Source: Clostridia bacterium (GTDB lineage Bacteria; Bacillota; Clostridia; Oscillospirales; CAG-272). From it: a DNA stretch of 47,181 nucleotides. Positions 31,334-42,021 of the stretch are shown here, in pieces. Every line of letters begins with the position of its first letter. Position 1 is the first letter of the stretch. A program made the position numbers and the translations under genes. The stretch spans positions 1 to 47,181 of the forward strand of contig JAFVTV010000011.1 of NCBI GenBank assembly GCA_017502975.1, given 5' to 3'. Below the pieces are notes generated by a model. The model did no database searches. It was not told where the DNA came from and saw only the letters and a program-made list of their open reading frames with translations.

Positions 31334-32485
31334 TTACAGCAGGTGCGAAATATCATCGTTTGGCACGGATTTTGCCAAATTTACGTTTTTATAGCGTTTG
31401 TCATCGGTCACCTCTTGAAGCACCTTGATAAAGGACGGGAGTGCCACGCGCTCCTCCTCACTCTCCACCTCAACCTCCGCGATTGCGCGATCCTGCCAAA
31501 AGGGATACACGTCGATTTCCACGGTGTGCCCCCCGTGCGGCACCCCATAGCGCAGTTTTTCAATAGGGCTGCGCGCGGGGTCTTGCAGAGTGAGTAACTC
31601 ATTATACTCTTGCTCCGTAAGAGTATGCTCCTGCTCTACCGCGCGCAATGCACTCACACGGCGCTTGCGCGTTTCATAAAAGGTAACGCTCCCATTCTCG
31701 CACACGCGACGCACGCGGTGCGTTTCTCCCGCAGGGGCGAGTAAATACGTCTGCGTGATTGACATTTTTCGACACGGAGAGAGCGCATCAAGCAATGCCC
31801 TGTCGGGCATGGCGATAAGATACTTATGCTCGATCTCATACTTTTGCAAAGCGAACAGTGACCACGGAAAATCGGTTGATGTGGGCGTGCAAAAGGAAAG
31901 CATTTTTCCTGTTTTAGGGTGCGGAAAGGCAAGCCCCGCCGCAAAGAGCGCAGGTGCCCCCGCTTTGATGCGCGAGCCGTATTTGCCGTCACCCACAAGG
32001 GGGGTGCCACGCGAGGCAAACTGCACGCGGATCTGGTGGCTGCGCCCTGTATCAAGCAGGACACTGACACGGGTAAGGGTCTTGCCTTCTACTTGCACCG
32101 TATCGAGGGTTCGGTAGGTCAGCACCGCCTCTCTTGCACCCCGCCGCGGGGTATCCACCACAAAACTTTTGTTTTGCCGCGCATCCTTAAAAAGAAGATC
32201 GCGCAACTCGCCACAGGGGGCACTCGGCGCACCTTCAAGCACTGCGATATACTCCTTTTTCAGTTTGCGCTCACTCACCGCACGCGAGAGTGTCGCCGCC
32301 GCCGATTTGGTGCGCGCATAGACCATAACACCACCCACGACACGGTCAAGCCGATGCACCGGAAAAACCTTGCCAACGTACGGCGCGAGAAGCGCGGGCA
32401 TCGAGCCCTCGCCGCCGTCCTCTGAAAGGACACCATAGGGCTTAACGGCCACAACAATTTCCTTGTCCGTGTACAAAATTTTCAT
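31334..32485 (-). CDS. Fusion of RluA-type pseudouridine synthase and CYTH domain
   Basis: 383 residues from ATG 32483-32485, after AAAGGGG. Residues 1-212 are an RluA/RsuA-type pseudouridine synthase: HRLDR (44-48, catalytic Asp47), GRSHQIRVQFA (148-157), GDGKYG, LAFPHPKTGK. Residues about 215-370 are a CYTH (triphosphate tunnel metalloenzyme) domain: EIEHKYL (217-223), a row of Arg/Lys strands and VEIDVYPFWQDRAIAEVEVESEEE. No S4 domain. The first part modifies uridines in rRNA or tRNA; the second kind binds or hydrolyses triphosphates. The two in one chain are unusual to my knowledge, and the junction is seamless with no stop. Confidence 0.85.
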   Translation of the reverse strand: MKILYTDKEIVVAVKPYGVLSEDGGEGSMPALLAPYVGKVFPVHRLDRVVGGVMVYARTKSAAATLSRAVSERKLKKEYIAVLEGAPSAPCGELRDLLFKDARQNKSFVVDTPRRGAREAVLTYRTLDTVQVEGKTLTRVSVLLDTGRSHQIRVQFASRGTPLVGDGKYGSRIKAGAPALFAAGLAFPHPKTGKMLSFCTPTSTDFPWSLFALQKYEIEHKYLIAMPDRALLDALSPCRKMSITQTYLLAPAGETHRVRRVCENGSVTFYETRKRRVSALRAVEQEHTLTEQEYNELLTLQDPARSPIEKLRYGVPHGGHTVEIDVYPFWQDRAIAEVEVESEEERVALPSFIKVLQEVTDDKRYKNVNLAKSVPNDDISHLL

Positions 32486-32543
32486 ACCGTTTTCCCCTTT
32501 CCCATCATTTCTCGACAACGTGTTTAAAAAAATATCACAAAAG

Positions 32544-32590
32544 CATGCGGCATTGTTGAATTTTAAGTTTGCTTCAACCTTAGCCGCATG
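32544..32590 (-). terminator. Probable terminator after the TIGR03936 gene
   Basis: Two stacked stems, CATGCGGC/GCCGCATG (32544-32551, 32583-32590) and GTTGAA/TTCAAC (32555-32560, 32573-32578), end 7 bp after the stop. On the minus strand CTTTTGTGATATTTTTTT follows. Confidence 0.65.
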
Positions 32591-32597
32591 TCTGCTT

Positions 32598-33317
32598 TTA
32601 GTGGAACTCGGTCACACCGTCAGCCAAGAGGGCACGGCGGCGCAGAATGCGATAGTGCTCCTTTGTAGGGTCACCTGACAAAATGCCCGTTTCCCGACGC
32701 AAGGCGGTAATCAGCGCCTCGGGCGAAATATACTTACCCTCCGCTGCAGAAAGTTTGGCGCAAATAGTGATCACACCATCCGCAAAACCCACCGTAGAGG
32801 ATAAAATGTGCGCGGAGAGGTCGATCTCCTTCTCACCCGATTTGCTCTTTTTGGTAACGGTAAGACCGCCCCCCTGCAGCGCCTCCTCCACACGTGTGGC
32901 AAGCGCAGCGTCAGCACCTGCTGTTACAATGGTATATTCATATTCGGCATAAGCAATGGCGGTGAATTTTTCGACAGCGGGATAGACCTCAAGCACAGCA
33001 AGCTCATCGGTCAATTCCCTGTTCAGTCGCGCCATAACCTCCTCGCAGGACATTTCACGCTCAATGCGGATATCCAGCATCTCACATTCACTCTCAGACC
33101 CAACGGGCAACGGCATGCCAAACACCATTTTAATATGGGGGTTAAAACCCTTGGTGTACCAAAGCGGCAGACCCGCGCGCACCAGCACGCGGCTAAAGGT
33201 GCGTTGCAGATCAAGGTGCGAAATATACTGCAGATTTCCTACCTTGCGAAAGCGCACACGCAATGTTCTTGGGTCGGGGAGCATCGGCAAGGTAAACTTT
33301 ACGTCATTATTTTTCAT
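32598..33317 (-). CDS. Radical SAM-linked protein (TIGR03936/DUF2344)
   Basis: 239 residues from ATG 33315-33317, whose ribosome site lies inside the end of the upstream gene; the two overlap by 11 bp. Signature residues of the family are seen: LRVRFRKVGNLQYISHLDLQRTF, the WYTKGFNPHIKMVFGMPLPVG block and a DIRIE strand. It has no SAM motif of its own and is nearly always found next to TIGR03960, as here, so it probably works with it. The function is not known; RNA or ribosome modification is often suspected. Confidence 0.92.
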   Translation of the reverse strand: MKNNDVKFTLPMLPDPRTLRVRFRKVGNLQYISHLDLQRTFSRVLVRAGLPLWYTKGFNPHIKMVFGMPLPVGSESECEMLDIRIEREMSCEEVMARLNRELTDELAVLEVYPAVEKFTAIAYAEYEYTIVTAGADAALATRVEEALQGGGLTVTKKSKSGEKEIDLSAHILSSTVGFADGVITICAKLSAAEGKYISPEALITALRRETGILSGDPTKEHYRILRRRALLADGVTEFH

Positions 33318-35178
33318 TGCATACACCTCCCCCGGGGCAGCAGGTACGCACGCCCCCTAGGCGATTGGCGCCACACCCAGAGCATTTTTCACGGCAGTTG
33401 GGTGTGGTTGCCGCAGCATACGCCTTCGCGCGCTCGCGCTTGAAGAACTCCTTACTCACGCCACAGTCAATGATATCCCAAGGCAGGATCTCATCAAGCC
33501 CCATCTGGCGGTTGGCGAAAAACGCGGGGTCGATGCCCGATCTCTCAAACACCGAAAGCCACTTGTCATAGTCAAAAAACTCATCCCACGCATCAAAGCA
33601 AAAGCCCTCTTTGGCGGCAAGCAAAAGCGCCGCGCCAAGGCGGCGGTTACCGCGCGCGAGCACAGCCTCAATGTGGCTGACGCGCGCATCGTGGTGGGTG
33701 TATCTCACCTTACGGTCGGTCACCTTTTCGCCAAGATATTCCTGCTTTTCCTTCAGCATCTCCATGGTATCCTGCGCCTCCCACTGAAAGGGTGTAAAGG
33801 GCTTGGGAATAAAGCAGGAAACGCTGATTGTGACCTGAGGAGAACGTCCCTTGGGGCGCTCCTTATTTTGATAAAACTCATGCACAACGTTTTTGGCAAG
33901 CGTGGCAATACCCTCGATGTCCTCTGCCGTTTCGGTAGGCAGACCGTTCATAAAATAAAGCTTTACATTGGTCTTTCCGCCCGAGAACGCCACGTTCACC
34001 GCGCGCATCAGATCCTCCTCACGCACGTTTTTGTTGATGACGTCGCGCAGACGCTGCGTGCCTGCCTCGGGTGCAAAGGTCAGTGATGAGGTGCGCACCG
34101 AAGCAATGCGGTCCATGAGCTCACGGCTGAAGCTATCCACGCGCAGTGAGGGCAAGGATAGACTGACCATGTTGGGGTCTGTCCATTCGAGCAGTTCACG
34201 CGTCAGAGGCTCAAGCTCGGTATAATCACTGATTGAAAGCGAGGTAAGCGATATCTCCTCATACCCCGTATTATCGTAAAGGCACCGTGCCTGCTTGTTT
34301 AGCACCTCGTGCGATTTTTCGCGCACAGGGCGGTAGATCATGCCCGCCTGGCAGAAGCGGCAGCCTCTGATACAGCCGCGGTACACCTCCAGCATAATAC
34401 GGTCGTGCACCGCCTCGATATAAGGCATGACAACATTTTCGGGGAAATATGCCTTATCCATATCCGCAATGATGCATTTTTGCACCTGCTTTGGCACATC
34501 GTCAAATTTCGGCGTAATGGCGGCAATGGTACCGTCATCGTGATACGTAACGTCATAAAGCGAGGGAACGTAAATGCCCTTAATGGTTGCCGCCGCCTCA
34601 TGAAGGAAAGCGGCACGGGTGTATCTGCCCTCCTCCTTCATGCGGATATACAGTTTGGTAAATTCTACAAGGTTATCCTCGCCCTCACCAATCGAAAAAC
34701 AATCAAAAAAGTCGGCAACGGGCTCGGGGTTATAGGCACAGGGACCGCCGCCAATGATGATGGGATCCTCCTCACCGCGCTCCGTCGCAAGCAGCGGGAT
34801 GCGTGAGAGTTCGAGCACGCGAAGCACCGTGGTGTAGCACATTTCATATTGCAGCGTAAAGCCTACGATATCAAAATCCGCTACGGGGTCGCCCGATTCG
34901 TGCGCCCAAAGCGGCACATCGTAAAGGCGCATCTTCTCCTGCATATCGACCCACGGGGCAAATACGCGCTCACACCAAATATCGGGCTCTTTATTCAGCG
35001 CACCGTAAAGGATGCGCATGCCAAGGTTTGACATGCCAATCTCATAGGTGTCGGGAAAGCAAAAGGCAAAGCGCGCCTTCACGTCTTTTTTATCTTTTAT
35101 GATAGCACCGTACTCACCCCCCGAATAACGGCCGGGTTTCTCTACGGTCTTTAAAATGGAACTGATTTTTTCGTTCAT
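33307..35178 (-). CDS. B12-binding-type radical SAM protein (TIGR03960)
   Basis: 623 residues. An N-terminal Rossmann-like (B12-type) region (about 35-190) precedes the radical SAM core with CIRGCRFC (C-x3-C-x2-C, about residues 267-274) for the 4Fe-4S cluster. The C terminus is Cys-rich (CREKCSGCGANRLGG, CCPGGGVC), probably binding another cluster or zinc. Length is normal for the family. The reaction is unknown. It is translationally coupled to the TIGR03936 partner downstream and starts 16 bp after the membrane protein gene, so the three and rlmB form one operon. Confidence 0.93.
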   Translation of the reverse strand: MNEKISSILKTVEKPGRYSGGEYGAIIKDKKDVKARFAFCFPDTYEIGMSNLGMRILYGALNKEPDIWCERVFAPWVDMQEKMRLYDVPLWAHESGDPVADFDIVGFTLQYEMCYTTVLRVLELSRIPLLATERGEEDPIIIGGGPCAYNPEPVADFFDCFSIGEGEDNLVEFTKLYIRMKEEGRYTRAAFLHEAAATIKGIYVPSLYDVTYHDDGTIAAITPKFDDVPKQVQKCIIADMDKAYFPENVVMPYIEAVHDRIMLEVYRGCIRGCRFCQAGMIYRPVREKSHEVLNKQARCLYDNTGYEEISLTSLSISDYTELEPLTRELLEWTDPNMVSLSLPSLRVDSFSRELMDRIASVRTSSLTFAPEAGTQRLRDVINKNVREEDLMRAVNVAFSGGKTNVKLYFMNGLPTETAEDIEGIATLAKNVVHEFYQNKERPKGRSPQVTISVSCFIPKPFTPFQWEAQDTMEMLKEKQEYLGEKVTDRKVRYTHHDARVSHIEAVLARGNRRLGAALLLAAKEGFCFDAWDEFFDYDKWLSVFERSGIDPAFFANRQMGLDEILPWDIIDCGVSKEFFKRERAKAYAAATTPNCREKCSGCGANRLGGVRTCCPGGGVCNEK

Positions 35179-35194
35179 TTCATTCTCCTTGGGA

Positions 35195-38152
35195 TCACTC
35201 GTTCTCTTCCCTATCTCGCAAGATAAAATAAGAGGTCAGCGCATGCGCGCCACTAAACAAAAAGGTATACAGCGTTACAGCAAATGCGGGCAGAGCGGCA
35301 ACAAGGCCGAACAGCACGCAAGCACCGCCCAGCAAGGCGCCCAGCAAAACAGAAGCAAATTGCCACAAGGTGCCGATCTTTACGGCACGGCGAATGCGAC
35401 GGCAGGTTGCAAGCGTTTTTGCTGCCTCACGCGACGAGCCAAGCGCCACCACAGTGGCATCCACGCGGTCTGCCGCAATGTCGCTTTCCGCCGCAAGGGG
35501 CTTGGTGACATGGGGGGGCGTTTGCGCATCGGCAAACAGGTCAGCAAGCAGCGGATCATGTATGCCGGGGTCCTTTGAACGGATCTTTAAATTCAAATTT
35601 TCCATCTCCAGCATGTCAACCAACGCTTGCATATCTCCCTCAGGGCGATAATGCGCAACGAAAAGAGCCGTTAGGCGATTGTTGATCGCAACGCAAAGCA
35701 TATTGCGGCAAATTTCCTCATATCTGCCGTCCTTTTTGGGACTGACGCGAATACCGTACTTCTGTAAATACGCAACACTTCCAAACAAAATAGGTGTCTT
35801 ACGCTCTCCCGAAGCCACTGCTGCCACACCAAACTCATCAATATCGGTCAGTGTAACGGTATCGGGAGAAATGCGCTGCTCCTTGGGCACCTTAACCGTA
35901 TCGCAAAGGGGACTTTCGATTTTTTCAAGAAGGGCGCGAATCATGACCGTAGCACGCTCGGCATCACAGTTTTTTACCAACTCAAACTGCTCGTGCGGCA
36001 TGGGCTTAAAGCAATCACTGTCAGGCATAACAAGCGTGGTGTTACCGCCACACTCATGCACCGCACTCTCGCCGACGATCGCCCCGCGCCGACCAAGGCG
36101 CAGGCAGGTAGCGCAAAACATAGGCAGGGATGTTGCAAGCACCGAAATAACGGGTGCAGTCAACAAATATGTAACAAATGCCGTATGGAGCGAAAGGCTC
36201 CAATCCCCTTCTATAACAAGCACATAAAGCGAAAATGCACAGGAGATCGCCATTACAAAGAGCAGCGCCGCACCAAAAGCGTGCTGATGATCGGTCTTTT
36301 TCTTGGTATTGGCAAAGTAATTGCGTACGAAGCCAACGGGGCGCGCGTACCAAACCCGTTCGTTTTGCTCTTTTTCAAACAAACGCAGTTTAGCGTTCCC
36401 CTCTCTGTTACCAACCGATACGCGCGACATTAGCGCATACTTTTGCTGCTTGGAGGAAATAACGCGGAAAGCACTGAACTCGCGATACCAATTAAAGAGC
36501 CCGGAAAGCGCCAAAAGGCAAAGGCTGCCCATAGCAGGCGAGAGATACAGCGAAAGCTTGCTTTCTGCAGGGGCAAGCAGCAGCGCGACATGATATGCAA
36601 GCGTTGCCACCACACTCACCGAGCAAAGCGAATCATCCGAGGGCGAAAGGCGCAAAAGTTGCATCAAGCCCCCGATAAGATTGCGCCGCAGCAACGCCAC
36701 GCCGCAAAGGAAGATTACAAGACCTATCACGATATAAAGCGTAGGATACTTTGCCCCTGTCGGTGCCTGCCCAAAGAAGGACTGCACAATAGCAGAACGC
36801 TCATAGAAAAACAGTAAAAGCATGAACAAGCAGGTCAGCGTTAAATTGATCAGATGACGGCGGCGCTGCTTGGCATAGAATTTTGAAATTCCAATATCCT
36901 GCGCATGGGAGGTGTACTCAAACTTGTGCTTACTGCCTCGCATATGTCTGCGATCCTGCAGATCTCGGCTTTTGCCGTTGATCTGTCGCTCATGATACTC
37001 CAGTATCTTTTCAAAGCCGATTGCCTCTCCCAGCTCATCCTCATAATCAAGGTCAACCAAAAACTTAAACTCCTCGTCCGATTCATCAAGAGCGCGTTTG
37101 AGCGCAATCTGATCTGCAGAAAGCTTGGAAATGGAGGGCTTCGGTAAAGCGCCCTGCTTTTGACGCTTTATGAAGAAATTGGAAAAAAGCTTTGCTGACT
37201 CCGTTGTTTCCGGTTTCTTTGCAAACGCTTCACTCTTCTTGGGCAACAGCTCACCTTCAGCGGGAAGTATCACGCGGTATCCGTCAAGTTCTACCGTCGG
37301 TGCATCCGTTACACTGTCATGGGAAACACTTTCTGTATTGATTTCCGCAACGGGCTCACTCAAAGGTTCAGACAACGGTTCCTCACTCGCCACAGACTCT
37401 GTGACAGGAGTTTTGTCAGTCGGCGCAATCCAAGACCTACCGGCGGGCCCCGGCGTATTGCCGAAAATGTCGTTCAAAAGCCCTTCTACAGTAATATCCG
37501 CCGACAACTCATTTTGCTCGCCCTGCTTTTCCATGGCCGCTTCGCGTATGCCCTTGCGACGTGATGCCAAAAGCTGCTCGATCGGCTCCTCGGTCCTCGA
37601 GGGACGCTCCTGCAAAGCGGGCTTCTTCGCCTCATCCTCAATGCTTGGCATGACATCAAAAACCTGAGCGGTGGCTTGGCTCGTCCGCTTTCCTACGGGT
37701 GTGCGACGCCAATAAAGATCGCTTTCCTGCTCTCTTGCCAAGGCCGCAGCACGCTGCTTTTTTTCCTCAAGCGCGGTGCGGTCAAGGGCAGTGTCTGTCC
37801 GCTGTGCTTGCATCGCATCAAGCTTCGGCATGCGACGGCGCTTTTTGCGCGCCTTGGGGCGTGTCTGCACGGCAGGCACATCCGCAGCCATTACAGCTTC
37901 TTCCTCCACAGGCACATCAGCTTCTGTCGTATTGCTCTGCTCATCCTGTACAGGGGGCTCCTCATGCACCTCGCTCACGCTCGGCTCGGCAAGCGCAGCT
38001 GCAACAGCACCGGGCTGCGTGGCATCGGCTACCTGCTGCTCCTCACTTGAGATATTTATATCCGTATTCTTGCTATCAGCCTCAAGCTGTGCGCGCAGCT
38101 GCTGCATAACACGATCGGTTTCTGTCCAATCAAATTTTTCATTTTCCGTCAT
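35195..38152 (-). CDS. Large membrane protein with degenerate P-type-ATPase-like core
   Basis: 985 residues from ATG 38150-38152, 9 nt after AAAGGAGG; earlier in-frame codons overlap that site. Residues 1-390 are a long, low-complexity cytoplasmic region (Glu, Ala, Pro, Arg rich). From about 430 come some ten hydrophobic segments. LTAPVISVLATSLPMFC, then RRGAIVGESAVHECGG and an NTTLVMPDSDCF stretch (about 660-712) keep the order seen in P1-type ATPases before the DKTGTLT motif, but the motif reads DSDCF. A later VVALGSSREAAKTL replaces GxGxNDxxAL-like loops. I infer a pseudo-enzyme that has lost phosphorylation. Function unknown; in operon with rlmB and radical SAM genes. Confidence 0.7.
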   Translation of the reverse strand: MTENEKFDWTETDRVMQQLRAQLEADSKNTDINISSEEQQVADATQPGAVAAALAEPSVSEVHEEPPVQDEQSNTTEADVPVEEEAVMAADVPAVQTRPKARKKRRRMPKLDAMQAQRTDTALDRTALEEKKQRAAALAREQESDLYWRRTPVGKRTSQATAQVFDVMPSIEDEAKKPALQERPSRTEEPIEQLLASRRKGIREAAMEKQGEQNELSADITVEGLLNDIFGNTPGPAGRSWIAPTDKTPVTESVASEEPLSEPLSEPVAEINTESVSHDSVTDAPTVELDGYRVILPAEGELLPKKSEAFAKKPETTESAKLFSNFFIKRQKQGALPKPSISKLSADQIALKRALDESDEEFKFLVDLDYEDELGEAIGFEKILEYHERQINGKSRDLQDRRHMRGSKHKFEYTSHAQDIGISKFYAKQRRRHLINLTLTCLFMLLLFFYERSAIVQSFFGQAPTGAKYPTLYIVIGLVIFLCGVALLRRNLIGGLMQLLRLSPSDDSLCSVSVVATLAYHVALLLAPAESKLSLYLSPAMGSLCLLALSGLFNWYREFSAFRVISSKQQKYALMSRVSVGNREGNAKLRLFEKEQNERVWYARPVGFVRNYFANTKKKTDHQHAFGAALLFVMAISCAFSLYVLVIEGDWSLSLHTAFVTYLLTAPVISVLATSLPMFCATCLRLGRRGAIVGESAVHECGGNTTLVMPDSDCFKPMPHEQFELVKNCDAERATVMIRALLEKIESPLCDTVKVPKEQRISPDTVTLTDIDEFGVAAVASGERKTPILFGSVAYLQKYGIRVSPKKDGRYEEICRNMLCVAINNRLTALFVAHYRPEGDMQALVDMLEMENLNLKIRSKDPGIHDPLLADLFADAQTPPHVTKPLAAESDIAADRVDATVVALGSSREAAKTLATCRRIRRAVKIGTLWQFASVLLGALLGGACVLFGLVAALPAFAVTLYTFLFSGAHALTSYFILRDREENE

Positions 38153-38197
38153 TGCGTCGCACCTCCTTTGACTCAAATTCAATCGTCTTCAATTCGT

Positions 38198-39040
38198 TCA
38201 CTTCGCTTTGCGCTGCTGGTATGCTGCCTCACAAAGCAGAACCGCGGCAGCCGTAGACACATTAAAGGAATTGACCTGTCCGTACATGGGAATGGAAACC
38301 ACAAAATCGCTTCTTTTACGCACCAGCTCCGAAACCCCACTGCCCTCACTGCCAAGCACGATCGCAGCAGGCACATTCATATCCGTTTCGCGGAAATCAC
38401 TGCCGCCAGCCTCGGCCGCAAAGACCCAGACACCCGCCTTTTTGAGTGATTCTACGGTAGCAGCGATATTGGTCACCTTTGCAATGGCAAGATGCTCGAT
38501 CGCCCCCGCGGATGCCTTTGTCACAACAGGCGTAAGTCCTGCCGCATGGCGCTTGGGGATAATCAGACCGTGCGCACCGCACCCCTCGGCACAGCGAATG
38601 ACCGCGCCAAGATTATAAGGGTCTGCAATGCCGTCCGCAATTACGATCAATGGCTTTTCGCCGCGTGCGGCGGCAATATCAAGGATATCCTCGACCGTGC
38701 AGTATTCCTTCTCTGCCGCCATGGCAATAATGCCCTGATGCGGCACAAACCCCGCAAGGCTATCCATTTTACGGCGCTCGGTCTCAACCACGGGAATGCC
38801 GCGTGCAATCGCCTCACCGACAAGGGGCACCAATGCCCCCTCGCGCTCACCGCTTTGTACCAGCAGCTTATCAATGGGTCTGCCCGATTTAAGCAGCTCG
38901 CGCACAGCGTTTCTACCGATCACGGCGCCGTTGCCTACCTGCTCCGCTTCGGGGCGACGCTCACGCACAGCGTGATTTTTTCCCCCATTGCCGCGTCTGT
39001 TGTTTCTCCCTTTTTCGCGATCGTAATCCCTTTGTTGCAT
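38198..39040 (-). CDS. rlmB: 23S rRNA (guanosine2251-2'-O)-methyltransferase family (RlmB/TrmH)
   Basis: 280 residues from ATG 39038-39040, 6 nt after AAAGGAG. A basic, disordered start (DREKGRNNRRGNGGK) leads into the RNA-substrate-binding domain (VIGRNAVRELL, about 40-50) and the SPOUT methyltransferase domain with NLGAVIRCAE, IVLGSEGSG and SIPMYGQVNSFNVSTAAAV, the three knot motifs. It methylates a ribose in 23S rRNA. First gene of the operon that continues to TIGR03936. Some TrmH-family enzymes act on tRNA, so the exact site is by homology. Confidence 0.92.
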   Translation of the reverse strand: MQQRDYDREKGRNNRRGNGGKNHAVRERRPEAEQVGNGAVIGRNAVRELLKSGRPIDKLLVQSGEREGALVPLVGEAIARGIPVVETERRKMDSLAGFVPHQGIIAMAAEKEYCTVEDILDIAAARGEKPLIVIADGIADPYNLGAVIRCAEGCGAHGLIIPKRHAAGLTPVVTKASAGAIEHLAIAKVTNIAATVESLKKAGVWVFAAEAGGSDFRETDMNVPAAIVLGSEGSGVSELVRKRSDFVVSIPMYGQVNSFNVSTAAAVLLCEAAYQQRKAK

Positions 39041-39086
39041 AGTTTCTCCTTTTGGCTCGCGCGCAATAATTATAACTTGATATTTT

Positions 39087-39115
39087 ATTTTAACATAAAA
39101 AAAGCCTTTTGTACA
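39087..39115 (-). promoter_or_regulatory. Promoter of the rlmB operon
   Basis: Minus strand: TGTACA (39110-39115), 17-bp spacer, TAAAAT (39087-39092) with TGT directly before it (extended -10). The start codon is 47 nt away. No equally clear promoter for the divergent eno gene was found in the 173-bp gap. Confidence 0.6.
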
Positions 39116-39126
39116 GTATTTTTTAA

Positions 39127-40506
<1,380 letters not shown>

Positions 40507-40557
40507 TTTAGCCAAAATCCTTCACCGACATGAGTATTGAAATTTAAGCAAAAATTT

Positions 40558-40588
40558 GGCATCGTTTTTCAAGCGGTGCCGATTTTTT
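40558..40588 (+). terminator. Terminator of eno
   Basis: GGCATCG and CGGTGCC (one T-G pair) with a nine-base loop, followed by GATTTTTTT; 51 bp after the stop codon. Confidence 0.8.
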
Positions 40589-40625
40589 TGATTGTATATA
40601 TTCGTCATTACAAGAGTGAAAGCGA

Positions 40626-40659
40626 GCGCCAATAAGGAGGCGTGCCTCCTTATTGGCGC
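40626..40659. repeat. 34-bp near-perfect palindrome
   Basis: 16-bp perfect arms, GCGCCAATAAGGAGGC and its complement, with a two-base centre GT, in the 345-bp gap between eno and the DNRLRE-like gene. There is no T tract. It could be a hairpin stopping read-through, a dispersed repeat or a cruciform-type regulator site. The rest of the gap (40507-40851) shows no gene; no clear promoter was found. Confidence 0.6.
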
Positions 40660-40851
40660 GGATTTTGGCAAGAAAATCACGCTTGATTTTAAGTCAGAGA
40701 AAATTTTAACCGTTTTACAGCAGACTTTTCTTTTTTATTTTCCTCTTCAACATACATTTTCAATTTATTTTTAATCCCGACAGCAGGTGTCCACATTATG
40801 CTTTATGATACAGATACAGCCGGCTAAAAATAAAAGAAAGGAGGAAAGATA

Positions 40852-41982
40852 TTGACATCAGTTTTTAAAGAAATTGAAAAATTACGCGAGGACCGTATTT
40901 TGAATATAATAAACGCTTTTCCAAACCGTTATACAGTTCTTTGCCAAGAACCTGACAAAACAAAAACAGCTTATTGCTTCAGTGTGCCAATACGCAATGT
41001 TAAAACCAACAATATTGTGGATCTATGCTTTTCACATAACAAGCAAACAAGCAAATTTGTCGGCAGTGACGCAACACTTATAATTGACGGCAAAGCGAGC
41101 CTTTTTAATCAACACGGAAAATGCGACATTATCTTTCAGAATAGCACATCAAAGAAAACCAAGAATATGATTTGTCTTAGAGATGATAATCATTGCACAG
41201 AAATTTACCCAACCCTAAATGGAATGTTACTTATAATGGATAACGATTGGTACGAGGATCAACCCCAACTAACATTATACCTTGACCGTGCATTTCAATC
41301 AATTCGCGCAAACGATAAATATTTTTCTGTCATGCGCGAAAAGTTTGTTCCCTTTGTTACCGCTTCTTGTATTGGTGTGATCAATTCAGGCGGAGAAGTT
41401 ATCGCACCGTGCAAGATCAATTATCAAAAGCTTAACGATCTTGAATATCTTTTAACATTTAGCACCTTGCAAAAAACAAAGAACCGTATTGCAATTGAAA
41501 TAAACATGCAAGAAACGAAGCTCTTTCAGGATACTACAGTTGAAAGCAAGCATCCAAAGATGAATAACGCCTTTGGCGGGATTTCGTTTTTGGGAGAGAG
41601 CAAGGAATTTGGTGAGCAATGGTTATATTCAAGACTGCAAATTTTAAACATCCCACAATTTCAGAGCAAAAAAATCTTAGAAGCCGTTTTGCACATACCC
41701 AAATTGGGGCGTTATACGGCACCGTTAACGATTTACGGTCTGCGCACAAGATTTTGTAGCTTTGGCTCGAATTGGAATAATAAAATTGCCATTACAACCC
41801 CCATCTCACAATCATTTTTCTCAAACGGATACTATCATTTTAACATGACTGATATCTTGGGAAATTTCACACAGGAATCGGAAAATTTTATTATTAAAGC
41901 AAACCAAACAAACAAGCCGGCAATTATACCAACCGGCGACAGCTTTTACGCACCTCAAATTCTTGAAGTGCACTATCAATAA
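40852..41982 (+). CDS. DNRLRE-domain-like protein preceding an Rhs protein
   Basis: 376 residues, start TTG 40852, 7 nt after AAAGGAGG; no ATG in frame is well placed. There is no signal peptide or membrane segment. The C-terminal half (about 255-376) follows the DNRLRE pattern of wall- or Rhs-associated proteins: repeated strands FGEQWLYSRLQIL, LEAVLHIPKLG, RFCSFGSNWN, SFFSNGYYHFNMTDIL. The N-terminal half I do not recognise. It begins 39 bp before the Rhs gene and shares its strand, so the two are likely one unit. Composition is more A/T-rich than eno, which suggests horizontal transfer. Confidence 0.6.
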   Translation: MTSVFKEIEKLREDRILNIINAFPNRYTVLCQEPDKTKTAYCFSVPIRNVKTNNIVDLCFSHNKQTSKFVGSDATLIIDGKASLFNQHGKCDIIFQNSTSKKTKNMICLRDDNHCTEIYPTLNGMLLIMDNDWYEDQPQLTLYLDRAFQSIRANDKYFSVMREKFVPFVTASCIGVINSGGEVIAPCKINYQKLNDLEYLLTFSTLQKTKNRIAIEINMQETKLFQDTTVESKHPKMNNAFGGISFLGESKEFGEQWLYSRLQILNIPQFQSKKILEAVLHIPKLGRYTAPLTIYGLRTRFCSFGSNWNNKIAITTPISQSFFSNGYYHFNMTDILGNFTQESENFIIKANQTNKPAIIPTGDSFYAPQILEVHYQ

Positions 41983-42021
41983 AAAAATATTTATTTAAAA
42001 GAAAGGATTAATTTATCTATT

